Source: Nectonema munidae
Taxonomy: Eukaryota; Nematomorpha; Nectonematoida; Nectonematidae
DNA: 64,000 nucleotides
Direction of reading: 5' to 3'
Assembly (NCBI GenBank): GCA_030549495.1
Contig: JAUIRK010000157.1
Span: 541,501 to 605,500 of the forward strand
In this document: positions 12,001 to 24,000 of the stretch, in pieces
Layout of the letters: every line of letters starts with the position of its first letter
How positions within the stretch are numbered: the stretch's first letter is position 1
Position numbers and translations under genes: made by a program
Notes under the pieces: model-generated
What the model was told of the DNA's origin: nothing
What the model saw: only the letters and a program-made list of their open reading frames with translations
The model's database searches: none

Positions 12001-15000
12001 ACTAACTTTAAAAATCATGAAAAGTGCGTATAAATTGAAAAATGTAGCATAGTTCATATAAGAAAGCTTCTTAACAATAATAAAAAATGAAAATTATTAT
12101 TTCATCGTATTATTTATTTATTTATTACTTTAATAGTTGAAATTAAAATATTTCAAGTTGAAATTTACAAATATTAGTTTTTCTCCAACTTCTGGAGAAA
12201 GATGTTTTCTATGGGGAGTGAATACCTTAACACAAAACTCATTAGTTAATAGCTCCAAAAAAGAATAAACTCGATATTTTTCGTCAGACATGGCTTAACG
12301 ATTTTTTTTTACCTTTACAACTATAGGAAAAAAGTTATGAAGATGTGAATGAGATCACATGTGCTCGCCAAAGATAGACTCAGGTAGTCAACATTTTTAT
12401 TTTGGAGAGTCCCAATGGGGTAGTGAGGTATTCGTAAAAGTTTAGCAGGATTCATTTTCTGAATTAAGGTTAACAAGTGTTGCTTATTTGTATAAACAAA
12501 GGAAAAAATGGGAAAAACTTTAAAAAATTATTATTTATTTTTATAAAGAAAATAACTTTCCCGATAAATTAGATATTAAAATATTTTTTTATATTATAAA
12601 CAAGTTCATAGATTTCAATTTTGATTAAATTAAATAATCTGTATTTTTTCTATTTTTTTGCCGATAACGATACCAATTGGGGCAAATCTTAGCCCCAAAA
12701 TATGATGAAGAATAAAATGTAGTTGAAATATGTGTAGGATGCTCGTTTTACTGTATATATTCTTTGCTGGCTTCAGCAATTGAGTCAAATTTCAACGTTA
12801 AATAAATCAACACTACAAACAAAATTTGCAATACACAAACTATACACAGATTAATAAATTATTTACATAAATCAAGGTATTTTGGTGAATAAAGTAATGA
12901 ATATAACAATACTCAGATATAGCTATTTGTTTGAACTCTCTTCTTTTGAAGGAGGTGGTAAAAATAAATCGTGTTTTACCTTAATGGATTCATTTCTACG
13001 ATCTTTAGCAAGTTTCTCGGCCTGCTCCTTCAGTTCTTTTTCTTTCCATTCTTCTGCTTTTTTTTCCTCGAGTGTTATTCTGTCATTTCTAGAAAAATGG
13101 AGAATAAATTAATAAATAAAAGGAGAAATGAAAAATTCACACCAAAATGTATGAAAAAGATCATTTTTTCATACCATTAAACAGCGCATTGATGTCAATT
13201 AAATAATAAAGTATAGAGCAAAAAGGATTCAAGCAATGATGATTACTATATTAATTATGAAAAGGGCATAAAATGGAGTCATATTCCAAAAAAAGAGCTT
13301 ATTGCTTGAGAAATTATTCTTACGCCTTTTCTCAAATCGTGAGTTACACATAGCGTAAAGCAAATGATATTTGCTATAACTTTATGAAATGTTTCAATAA
13401 TAAAAATTTCCTCTTATATGCCAAATTTTGTTCAAGATGAAATTGAAGCCTGTTACGCAATTATGATATGAGCCGATGTTGAAAGAGTTAATACGGGTAC
13501 CTTGCAATAATCATGGTTATTCAAAGATAGTAGACCTTGTTCGTTTTCTAATTTTTACCTGGTTGTTTAAGGTTTGTTAATTTAAGAAATGAAAAACAAA
13601 GCATGGAGTTGAAAAAATTGAAAGGCAGTAAGAGACATACGGCAAATTTTTCTAAAAAATTGATCCCCTTTTTATCTTCCCTAAAAACCAATGACCATAA
13701 TAAGAAAAAGCATAACATTATCACAGATGACAACAGAAACAAACGAGGAATAGACTGTATGGAGTCTATACCAGAAGAAAGAGTGTAGGATCGGCCATGT
13801 TGATAAATTATTACATAATATACATTTATTGGCACACTACTTTTATTTTAATGTCAAAAAGGAATATAAATTAAATAGAAGGCAGTTTTACGCAACTTAC
13901 TCAAGAATGCAGTCAAAAGGCATAAAACTCAAATTAATGAAGAGATATTATCTTAGCTGGGAATTTAGTGCGCTTTTCAATATATTTGAATATTCCGAGA
14001 AATAGTCATATTGTTTCTAAGAGGTCAAGACAATGCTTTACATGTAAAAAATGGAGTAGATGTATTGAGGTGTTTGTAATGGTCCGATTAGAGTGCTGTG
14101 CGTGGCGGATATACTCACACAAATATGTGGACACACACATAAAACTTATTTGTGGGGCGACATGGGTATATTTGTTTTATCTTAATTAATTGTGATTTAA
14201 AAAGCTGATTGTCGGTTTACACTAGTAGACTGAACTGCATTAGGAATTATAAATACTTTTAAATTTAGGCTTGAACACACTATTAGTTAAAAAGGATTTT
14301 GCATCATGGCTACTCGTGCAGCGGATTAGAAATTTTTTAATTCAGCACAATATTTTGTTGATAAATAGTACATTAACCCTTTCATGACCAGAAAAATCAG
14401 ACGATATTTATTAAAAAGCAGAAGATTCATATACAAAACTATTTAAAAAAGCAGACGAAGGTAAACTTGTTTATGTATCATATATGATATACTGGTCATG
14501 AAAAACAATTTTAAGTATGTTGGTATTTTTATTTTCTGATACAATTTAATTAAGTTTCATTAAATGAACGCGATAATAAATAACTCAAAATTTAGATATT
14601 TAAACAGGCAGACTTTTATTATTATTAACAAAAAATTGAAACTAATATTAATTGCAACATTATATATGCTGGATAGGTTTTTCTAGTAAATGCGTGCAAA
14701 AAATCAACAAAGGTTTTTGCGATTACCGGCATACATTTTTTTCATGGTGCGCGAAAAATTAAAAAAAATATATGCATTATAAATTGGTGTAGGTTATTTA
14801 AGGCGCCATCCATACATAAGCGACGTAAGCTGGTTTACGAGCAAGAGTACGTCACCCGCCGGCATAAATTGTATATTTCTACTTACCCCCACTCCCACCA
14901 AAGGATTACAAAAATGTTATTGAATGGTTGTCTTTTGTTCTATATTTTACTCAAACCTGAAAAATCAAAGGATTTATTACCTTTTTACTCAGTAATGATC

Positions 15001-18000
15001 AATTTACCTATTCTCAGCCCCTTCTCTATAGATCGGCCTGGATGCAAAACATAACTTACTTGGGAACAAAAACAGGTTTTAATCTGAAGCCAGTATTCCC
15101 TAGACCCTCTTCTTCATCATCATCCTCATCATCTTCATCAGAATCATCTTCTTCTTCATTATCGTCCGAATCAGAATCACCGTCTTCGCTATCTTCCTCC
15201 TTGTTAATCTTGTCGTGGTCTCTGTCATCAAGATCATTTCTTTTGAGTCCCGATTCTTCAGAAGGTTTCGCAGCGTGGGTATACAAGGAACGATCTTCTT
15301 CAGCTTCCTTGTCACTTCCTTCGTCATCCTCATCTTTGTAAGCCTTACTCTTCAATATTTTATTTCTTATGGCTAAGCGGCGTTTTGCGATTGCCTACAA
15401 ATTAAATAATAAAAATTAGGGCATACATCTAGCAACGCTTTTTTGAAAGTGTATACAAACAAAAATATTATGATAACGAAATAACGCACTTTTCAATATA
15501 CGCTGAAACCAACAAAGGTACGTGCAATCAGCTAAAAAGACACAATTTCGTAGTTGGAAGTAACATTAATGTTTTAATATAAAAAAAATAACTAAGCTTT
15601 TGCGCACAGAAATTATGCATTTCTAAGCTAACGGTTATCGGGCGTCTTATGGTTTTAGAGAAGCAGCCTTAAATTTTAGTATACTTCTTCATCTTCTTCA
15701 TCTGTGTCGTTAAGTTGCGCTGTTAAATTCTTGCTATCTTCTCCATCAGAACCTTTTTTGTATTCAGGCGATTTATCAATATCGTCAAAATAAGCCTGCT
15801 CATTGTTATCATCATCATCACCTTCTTCTTCTTCTTCTCCTCCTCTTTCGGAATCATCTGGTTTTCCACTATTCTCAAAAGCTTCAGAAGAATGGAGTGA
15901 GAGTCTTAAAATAAAAGATAAAAACACTGTACATGTGTTAATCCAGACCGGGAACCAAAATAAGGACTCTATACTTTCACAATTGAGAATACATGCCTCA
16001 TGGCACATGTTAAGACAGTAAGATATTATTTTTGCAATATTCTTGTATACTATGCTTATCCTGGTTAATAAAAATTGAGTGATTAATTATGATTGAAACA
16101 AAAAAAGATCAAATAACTTTTAAACACCTTTAGGAAAAAAATAGCACAAACGCACATAAATATATGTGTCAATTTTATAATATACTAAAGAAATATTAGC
16201 AAAATTATAAAACCTTCCAAGATTAATAGTCCAGAGAAGTAATCCGAAAAAACTAGAGCTGGAATCATGAATCTAATCAAAAACAAGATACTCTTTTCAG
16301 TGACGTAGCCAGAAGCTTTTATTTGGGGGTACGTAATGGCACACTACTCTATATGTTTATCCGCAAGTTTTGTGCAAAATTAAAGTAACGAATATTGCTT
16401 ATAAGTTATAACACCTCTGACAAGAAATACCTACACATTTTCATTTCAAATTTGTAAAAATTTTATTTATATCAAATCAAAAACTCCTTTATTTTATCCT
16501 ACCTCTAAGATCTCTCGCTTTATTTGCAACAGGAACTAAATCATAAAAAGCGTGTTCGCAAATTTTGCAAAAAGTCTTGAAAGTTACGCGTATAAATCTT
16601 CAATTAAGTTATGCTTAAATTTTTGGACGGACAGGCTCGGCCACAAGTGCTCCATAGCTGACTACACCGATTAATCTTTTCTTAATAAAAGTGCTACTGT
16701 AAAAACCAAATTAATATAATAATTTATAACCTGCTAGATTGGTTCACTAGGGTATATCACGCCATACGGCTAAAAATAAAGCTACTAATTTGAGAGCGCA
16801 CACAAGTGCAATTGAATCTCTTATAAAAATATGAATTTGGCAAATTTAGCGAAAATCAACCAATTACAATTTATTCCCTAAGATTTTCAGTTTTTGATGA
16901 TTAAATAATTTATCATTCAGAAAACCAAAAAACTTTTTCGAGTGGTTTCTCTGCCTAGAATATAATCAAAGATTACACGCTCGAACGTTCTAGAGTTTTG
17001 TGTCTATAAAAAGATCAGCTTTCCGAAAAAATTATCATTATATCATCAAGAAACATTATTAATACGTGGTGAAATCAAGTTGACTTGACATCAAAATGAT
17101 CTCAATAAAGAAGCAGTAAAGCTATTTTTCTTGTTCTTTAGGCGTGAAACAGGTATGTGTCGTAGAAAAGCTATTGAGAAATTGAAAAAATCAATCACTG
17201 AACCTTGTTGGGCATACGGGAGACGATATTATCAATATATGTTGATTATAAGTTGCAAGCCTGTCTACATCCCACAAACCTTATGCTGGAAAGAAAGTTT
17301 GTAATATTTATCAAAAACATCTAAAATTGATAAAGACAAAGAAAGCAAAACTTACATTCATGGTTTGGCTCCCTTCAAAAAAGAAAGATTAGCCTTCATT
17401 AAGATCAAAGGGGACGAGAAAATTTTGTTCTATGATTTTGCCTTGTCAATAAGGAGTGAAGGGAAGGTGAAGAGTGGCTGAGCAAATTGCCCCTCGCGGA
17501 AACTTAATTTGCCTTCCACCATGTGTTTAGAGTTTGTGAACGCTTCTGACCTTCACAGACATAAAGGGCGAAAAACCCAAGGCAAGTAATTTAAAGAATC
17601 TTTGAATAGAGCTTGCACTTAATTGAGGAAAGCTCCAGCACTGATAGATAGTTTGCAGAAATCAACTTTGATAAAAATGTCTCTATATACTGCGTCCATA
17701 CACAGATCAAGAACAAAAGTTAATCGTAAATAGTTCACGACATCAAGGATACGTTTAACTCCAATAGTACATCGATAATACCCTTTGGCGCAAAATTGAT
17801 TACAAACACTGTTGGAGGGAAGTGGAATCGGCTTCATATCATCGTCTCAGGAAATAATCATCAAAAAAAACGTTGCAATTTCTTAAGCTTCCACACAAAA
17901 CTGATTAATACAATGGTCAAACAGTTCTGAAAGTGCTAGAGGATTCGCCCTTTTACCTGCATAGCTTTATAACTACAAATATCACAGGATTTGAAAAAAG

Positions 18001-21000
18001 GAAATTTGGTCTGTAGACATATTATTTATGAGTTGCTGAATGCAAGTTTTTGATATCTCTTTGTTTTCAGTGGCCCAGCCAGACTTTCCTCTCTTTAGTT
18101 GATTTAAAGCAAAATGGTGTGTCATTTTTATGAGTCCTTTAAAATCATTTGAACCCAACGATGCCGGTCTTAATCTTCTTGTTTGTGAAAAAAGGTCAAT
18201 TTTTATTTTTAGAAATAGAAACAAAAAGTTAGAGAAGATTATTATGAATTCCTAGAATTATGTCAATTTTTCTGGAAACTGAAGCCACAACTAAGCTGGC
18301 TGGATGGAAAAATTCATACGCATCAAAATATATTTATTCAGGAATTGGTTTGAAATGAAAAAGTCAAGGGGAATCTGTTTTCATTGTCGCCATAGCATAG
18401 TTTACCTCTCAACACGCAGCCAATGATTTCTATTTTTTCTCTTCCAGATTTTTAAAATGTAGAAGCGATTGCAAGAACTACTTTCGTCAAATTAAAGAGA
18501 CATCTCTGGTATCTCAACGAAGATGAGTTTCTCTAGTTTTTTACAACCTCATTAATTCATAAGTTTACAAATTTCCATTTTTTATACTAAAAAATTAGGT
18601 TCTTTTAATTACTTAATATATAATTATTAATTTAAGAAGTTCACATTAAAGTTGCGTATCTCTATGTGTATTATTTTCGTTTAAAATTTGAATTTTTTGA
18701 AAGTTTTAAGTGCTTTGAGGGGTGGGGAAATATTCACTAAAACACTTGAAATTTTGCACAGCTTACCTTTTCTGAGATATGATTCGGCTAGTGTGCGTTG
18801 TGGAATTAAAACTTGTAATTTTTGGTAGTTCACCTATCAGGATCGAAATGCGTATTCAATTTCAAAGTCGTTGAATTAAGAAAAGTAGGTAAAATATACG
18901 AAATTTTTAGAAAACAAAAAATAGCCAATCACAGCTCATGAAACTTTGCAAATTTTTTTCAACTTTTAGAAGTTTTTTAAAAAATTGTAAGACAATTTTA
19001 AATTGTTGATATTTAGTCAGCCTTTATCACTCATTAATGCATTTCATCATTTTTTGAAAGCGATGATCACAAATGCCCTTGCAGATTTTAATGTTGTAGT
19101 ACTGAACCAACTGCAATCGTAACAAAAAGCCTAATCCAGAAGCACGCTATAATCTAACCATGTGAAAGCTTTATACCTTGACCTTAAATCTTTGGGAAAC
19201 AAAATTTTTGGTTCAGCTTAAGCCGATTGACTTTTTGGTGTTCGAAGGAGAAAAATTTTTGTCTTCTGAAGACATTATGAAAATCCTTGTATTAAAAGAT
19301 TCATTGGTAATACAGACAGACCTGGTTTATCCGACAACACCGCTATTCGATACAATATTGATTCTAACTAATTTTTCCAATGTTGTTCTCCCTTGTTATT
19401 CTGACATTCAAACTTGGACACGAACACTGTCTTTATCAAACCAAATGCTCTCACGGCTGCCTATATACTTTTTTAATTCGACAGACCAATCATGTAATAG
19501 TATTTTTATGACACATTTAACACTAGAAAAGCCAACTTATTTTGCACCTAAAAAAGACATTACGTTATATACGACCCTAATGTAAAAGGAACAAAAAAAA
19601 TTTATTAACGTTTGCTAAAAAATAGAAAAAAAATTTATTTTACTAAAAATTATATATTAAAGACTTTATGTATTATATATATATAAGTAACACACATCTA
19701 AAGCTATTTGTTTTTTTGAATTTATCTGCTCGCCCCACCTCTTCTCCCTCAATCTACCATTGTTATGCCATGCAAGTATACATCGGCCTATAAGGTAAAG
19801 GTAAAGTGGAGTGTTTTCATCAAGAAGGCACAATTGCGCTGCTTGTATCGAACTATGAGGAAAGTAGGCCTGATGCGGGATCAAACACAAGACCTTGAGT
19901 TATCGAAACCCAGTATCTAACCAACCTTACTCACGCCCCTCCTTTGGTTTATAAAAACCACATGATTCTCAAACTTTTTATGAAAACCCTTGAATTACGT
20001 TTAGGCAATAATGAACAAATAGAGATGCTAATTAAATTTGCAATCGTATTAGTTTTGGAAAAAAAGATATCGAACATAATTTTCCAATTGATCTCCCTTT
20101 TTGAACACTCTGCCCTTCCCCCCACGGCACATGTAACGTTAGGTAAAATATGTATATCCCCTTAGCAAATTCCAAACAACTCAAGGATTTTTTAAATATG
20201 CATAATAGATATAATATAAAAATTTTATAATGTAATACTTTGAGTATTCCACAAAACAGACTCACTATAGAAAGATGACTGCTAAAATATCGATTAAAAG
20301 AAGGCAGAAGCTATTTTTCAACATATCCTCTCACCCAGTGGCAAAAAAATATCTGCCGTTGTTCGAAAAACACGATAACTTATTAAGAACATACTTTAAT
20401 AAAAATTTAGATTATATATTTCTGTGGGGTACCTATCTTTAATGAAGGCGGGCCGGGTGCTAATTTCGCCGCTACTCAAGGTTTCCAATAACACCTCAAA
20501 CGTCCAAAACTTAAGTGATATGGGATAATTACATGATAATGAATTACTTTGTACATAAATTAACACAAGTGCAAAATAAACTCTATGCAAATTTAGCGCA
20601 TTAGATCCAATGAAAAGCAAATAATAATTAAGTTATAGAAGATACCCTAGGATACTTTTATTGTACTCAAATGAGCATAGCGGTACCGAATGGCTTATAG
20701 CATATCTTACTTAAAAAGAAACATAGCATCTACCATTATCCACAATAATAATGAATATAGATGACATAAATTTGAATTCTAGAATAAAAGACTAGGTTGT
20801 TTAACAATTTGGGGGCCAGTGTAATATTGTTAGCATAGGCATATTGCTATAAATGAATTGATTATCATTTTTTAATTTGCAAACTTCATTTTTGATGGTG
20901 GAACCTATAACTCAGATGGAGAGCCCAGCCCCAGAAGCCTCATGGCTACGTGGTTCTGTGTATATATAATTTGCTTTGAAAACATTTAGAACATTAGAAA

Positions 21001-24000
21001 AAACCTTTTTAAGTAATCAGGATTATTTTCATCACATTCATTAAAACCTTCTTCGACTTCATTGATTTTGATGCCGTAAAAAAATTTGTTATTTCCTAAA
21101 CCACTTCTCAGCAATCCGCTAGACTTGTCTTCTGGTACTGAAGGAGAATTACCAGCATTTTGGTAGTCATCAAAGTCACTTTCATCATCGTCACTTGAGC
21201 TTAAGGCGTATTCCGGTCTATGAAAAGAAATGAGTCGTAAGATAAATACAAGATGATCCAATAAGAGAAGCGCATTTTGACACCTATATCTGTGATACAC
21301 TTTTCCCAATAGTGAAAATGAAAATAGGTTAATAGTGTGCATATTTAGATTAAATATTATATCCTCACAAAAGGTAAAGGTACCGTTTGGTGTATTCATC
21401 GAGAAGGCGCAATTGAGCCGCTTGCATCGAAGTATGAAGAAAGTAGGCTTGATGTGGGATCGAACACAAGACCTTGAGTTATCGAAACCCAGTATCTAAC
21501 TAACCTTACTCACGCCAAAAAAGTGGTAGGAAATAGTGCATCAAAAATCTATCCCTACTCCTTTCTGAAAACTGTAAAAAAAATGTGTGACCAAAGTTCG
21601 AATATCCCACGTGAAGTAAGATCCTTGATTCAAATTAATGAATATCAAAAAGATTACTCAAGTACATCCCAACATAGCAGAGGCAATTGTGTAATCTGCT
21701 ATCCAACAAAAATTAGAAGAATTTTCCAAGTTTGTTCTAAATGCCACAAAAACGTTTCCAATCAAGACAAATTTTTTTTTGACATTCTTGTTTTAAATCA
21801 ATATAAATCGAAGTATTTATTTTTTTTAAAGAATAAACTTTTTTTTACTTTGCAAACTACTTTTATGATGAATTTTTTTCTTTTTCATTTTAGCTATAAT
21901 ACATTTAAAAAAATTATTGTTTCCTTTTTCATAAATAAAAATTAATTCTCGGAGAAAACCACTACGGCCCTGGATGACCATGCGAGCGTTAAAACAAAAG
22001 CATTCTTTGATTTTTTTATCCAATCAGATAAAGTAGTTCGCTTTCTCGTGACAAAAAAGATCAAAGCTTTTTAAATATATAATATGGATGTGAAGTATAG
22101 AACTACACTCATTTTAACAAACTAAGTTGTATAAAATTATTAAACACAACTAAAATATCAACAAACATAAGTAGGAAACATGCCATCTAACAGAATGGTT
22201 GCAAAGAAAAAACATTGGATTACATCCAACATCCTTTATGAGCTTTTCTAACGTCTAAAAAAGAAACGCACTTTGTCTGGTAGCTTTTCGTCAAAATAGA
22301 ATTCAGTACTTTTTTCTTACTTTTTTTAATTAAAAAAATAGAATATCACAATTTTCTCTTTCAATTCATACTTTTTCAATCAGTTTGGCGGAAATATATT
22401 CTAGTGTTTTAATGAACAATTGTTTTATTTTATCGTTCTATGGTAATTAAATTTATTCATTACTAGAATACGGTTACTTCAATGAGATTTAGTGATAACT
22501 ATTCCGTGTGGCACTACTACTCTTTGGACATCTTCCGTCTTGTATGCGCCGGCAATGACTTAGAGAAAAAGGCGCTGCTTCACTACTGAGACACTTTAAA
22601 GCAGTTGAACACGTTCAACTCATTCAAAGGCGCCCTGCATTATCCACCAAGAGTGGCTCTGTGCAGAGTCTAGCAACATCGTTGATGTCGTAGTAAACGT
22701 GGTCAACTCCATCCCCTTTATCAGACTAACCATTGCCAGTTCCAAGTACTAATGAACGAGGTGAACGTTCTTCTTCTGTGAGCTCCATTGGTTGAGTCGT
22801 GGGGCAATGTTGCCCCGTGTTTGCAAACTACAGCAGGAGATCGCCACTTTCCTTAGTCAAAACTTTCAGACGCTGAAGACTTCTCAAAATCGGGATCGCT
22901 ATCTCGCCTAGCCTTACTCGCAGACATCAAGACGAAACTTAAGGTAAAAACAAGTGACAGATATGGATGCCCACATTACCACCTTTGAGGTGAAGCTGCG
23001 CTTGTCGAAGGTTCAGTTAACTAATGGCCAATTTGTGCATTTTCCTCGCCCTGTTGTTTATGCCATTGAAGACGTAGGCATGAAAACTTGACCTAGTGTC
23101 GTCACCTCTTTGCAAGAGAAACTTGCCCCAGCTTTGCAGCATTGAATACACTGGCTAAGGATTTCTAGCTTTTCCAGCTCTCGATTACTTCCCCGTGGAA
23201 GGCATCTTTCTGTATGTTTCTCAAAAAATAAGTTTATGGTTAAGCACATGTTCTAATTTATTTCATATATAGATATAGAGATGGTATAAACTATCCGAAA
23301 GATTTTTAAGATTGAACTAATGGGAGAAAAAATGTTTTGAAAGGATAATTTTGCACAACATTTTCAATTAAATATACCATTGTTTTAAGTAATTAAATAA
23401 CAATGATACCTTTTTAAGAATTAATTGCCAAAAGGGGAGACAGTGATAATAAACCATTAAGGACTTTCAGGTTATGCAATTTCCTCTTAGTTTCAATAAA
23501 ATTAAAAAAATCTTTAGAAAAATCAATCATAAAATAAAAGCTGAAAAGGTAACTACTCATATATCAGTTTTATTTCATTTATATTTCATTCTAAATATTT
23601 AAAAAGATTTTTTGTCTAGGCTATGATAAGGAAAACACTAATACAGTAAGTTTTTAACCCATGCGTAGACAAAAAATCGTATTAAAAATAGTGAACTTTC
23701 AAAGCTAAAGCTATTTGCCCAAATTATAATAAAAATAGATAAAAATTACTTCTTTCCAGAAACGTATCTATTAACTTTCACCTTCTTGGTTACAACCTGC
23801 CCTAAATAAAAAATTATCTCAAATGAAGTTATAAGTAAGAAAAATGATAGAAAAAAAACCTTTTTCGTTAAATATAGAGATCGCTCCAGCTGTTGATTGC
23901 AAGGGAAACGGTTTTGCAATGCCAATTTCAAATTCATCAGGCATAGCTTACACTTAGAACTAAAGTAATATATTTTATAAAAAATTATTTTCCTGAAATG

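Larger units (their letters stand above)
15905..21004. other. MFAP1: MFAP1 intron 3 (about 5.1 kb)
   Basis: Contains one probable hAT terminal repeat (16298), one SINE copy (19793-19937) and an unassigned 135-codon open frame at 19178-19585 (plus strand). The region 16350-19100 shows several short open frames with no motif I can name. Confidence 0.4.
21218..23749. other. MFAP1: MFAP1 intron 2
   Basis: Holds SINE copy B, a possible piggyBac C-terminal remnant (21523-21945) and a hAT transposase fragment (about 22490-23250). The rest is AT-rich without recognisable content. Confidence 0.5.

Noticed and set aside
15042-15341. Serine-rich open frame on the plus strand
   Set aside because: It is the complement of the acidic codons of MFAP1 exon 5 and has no support of its own.
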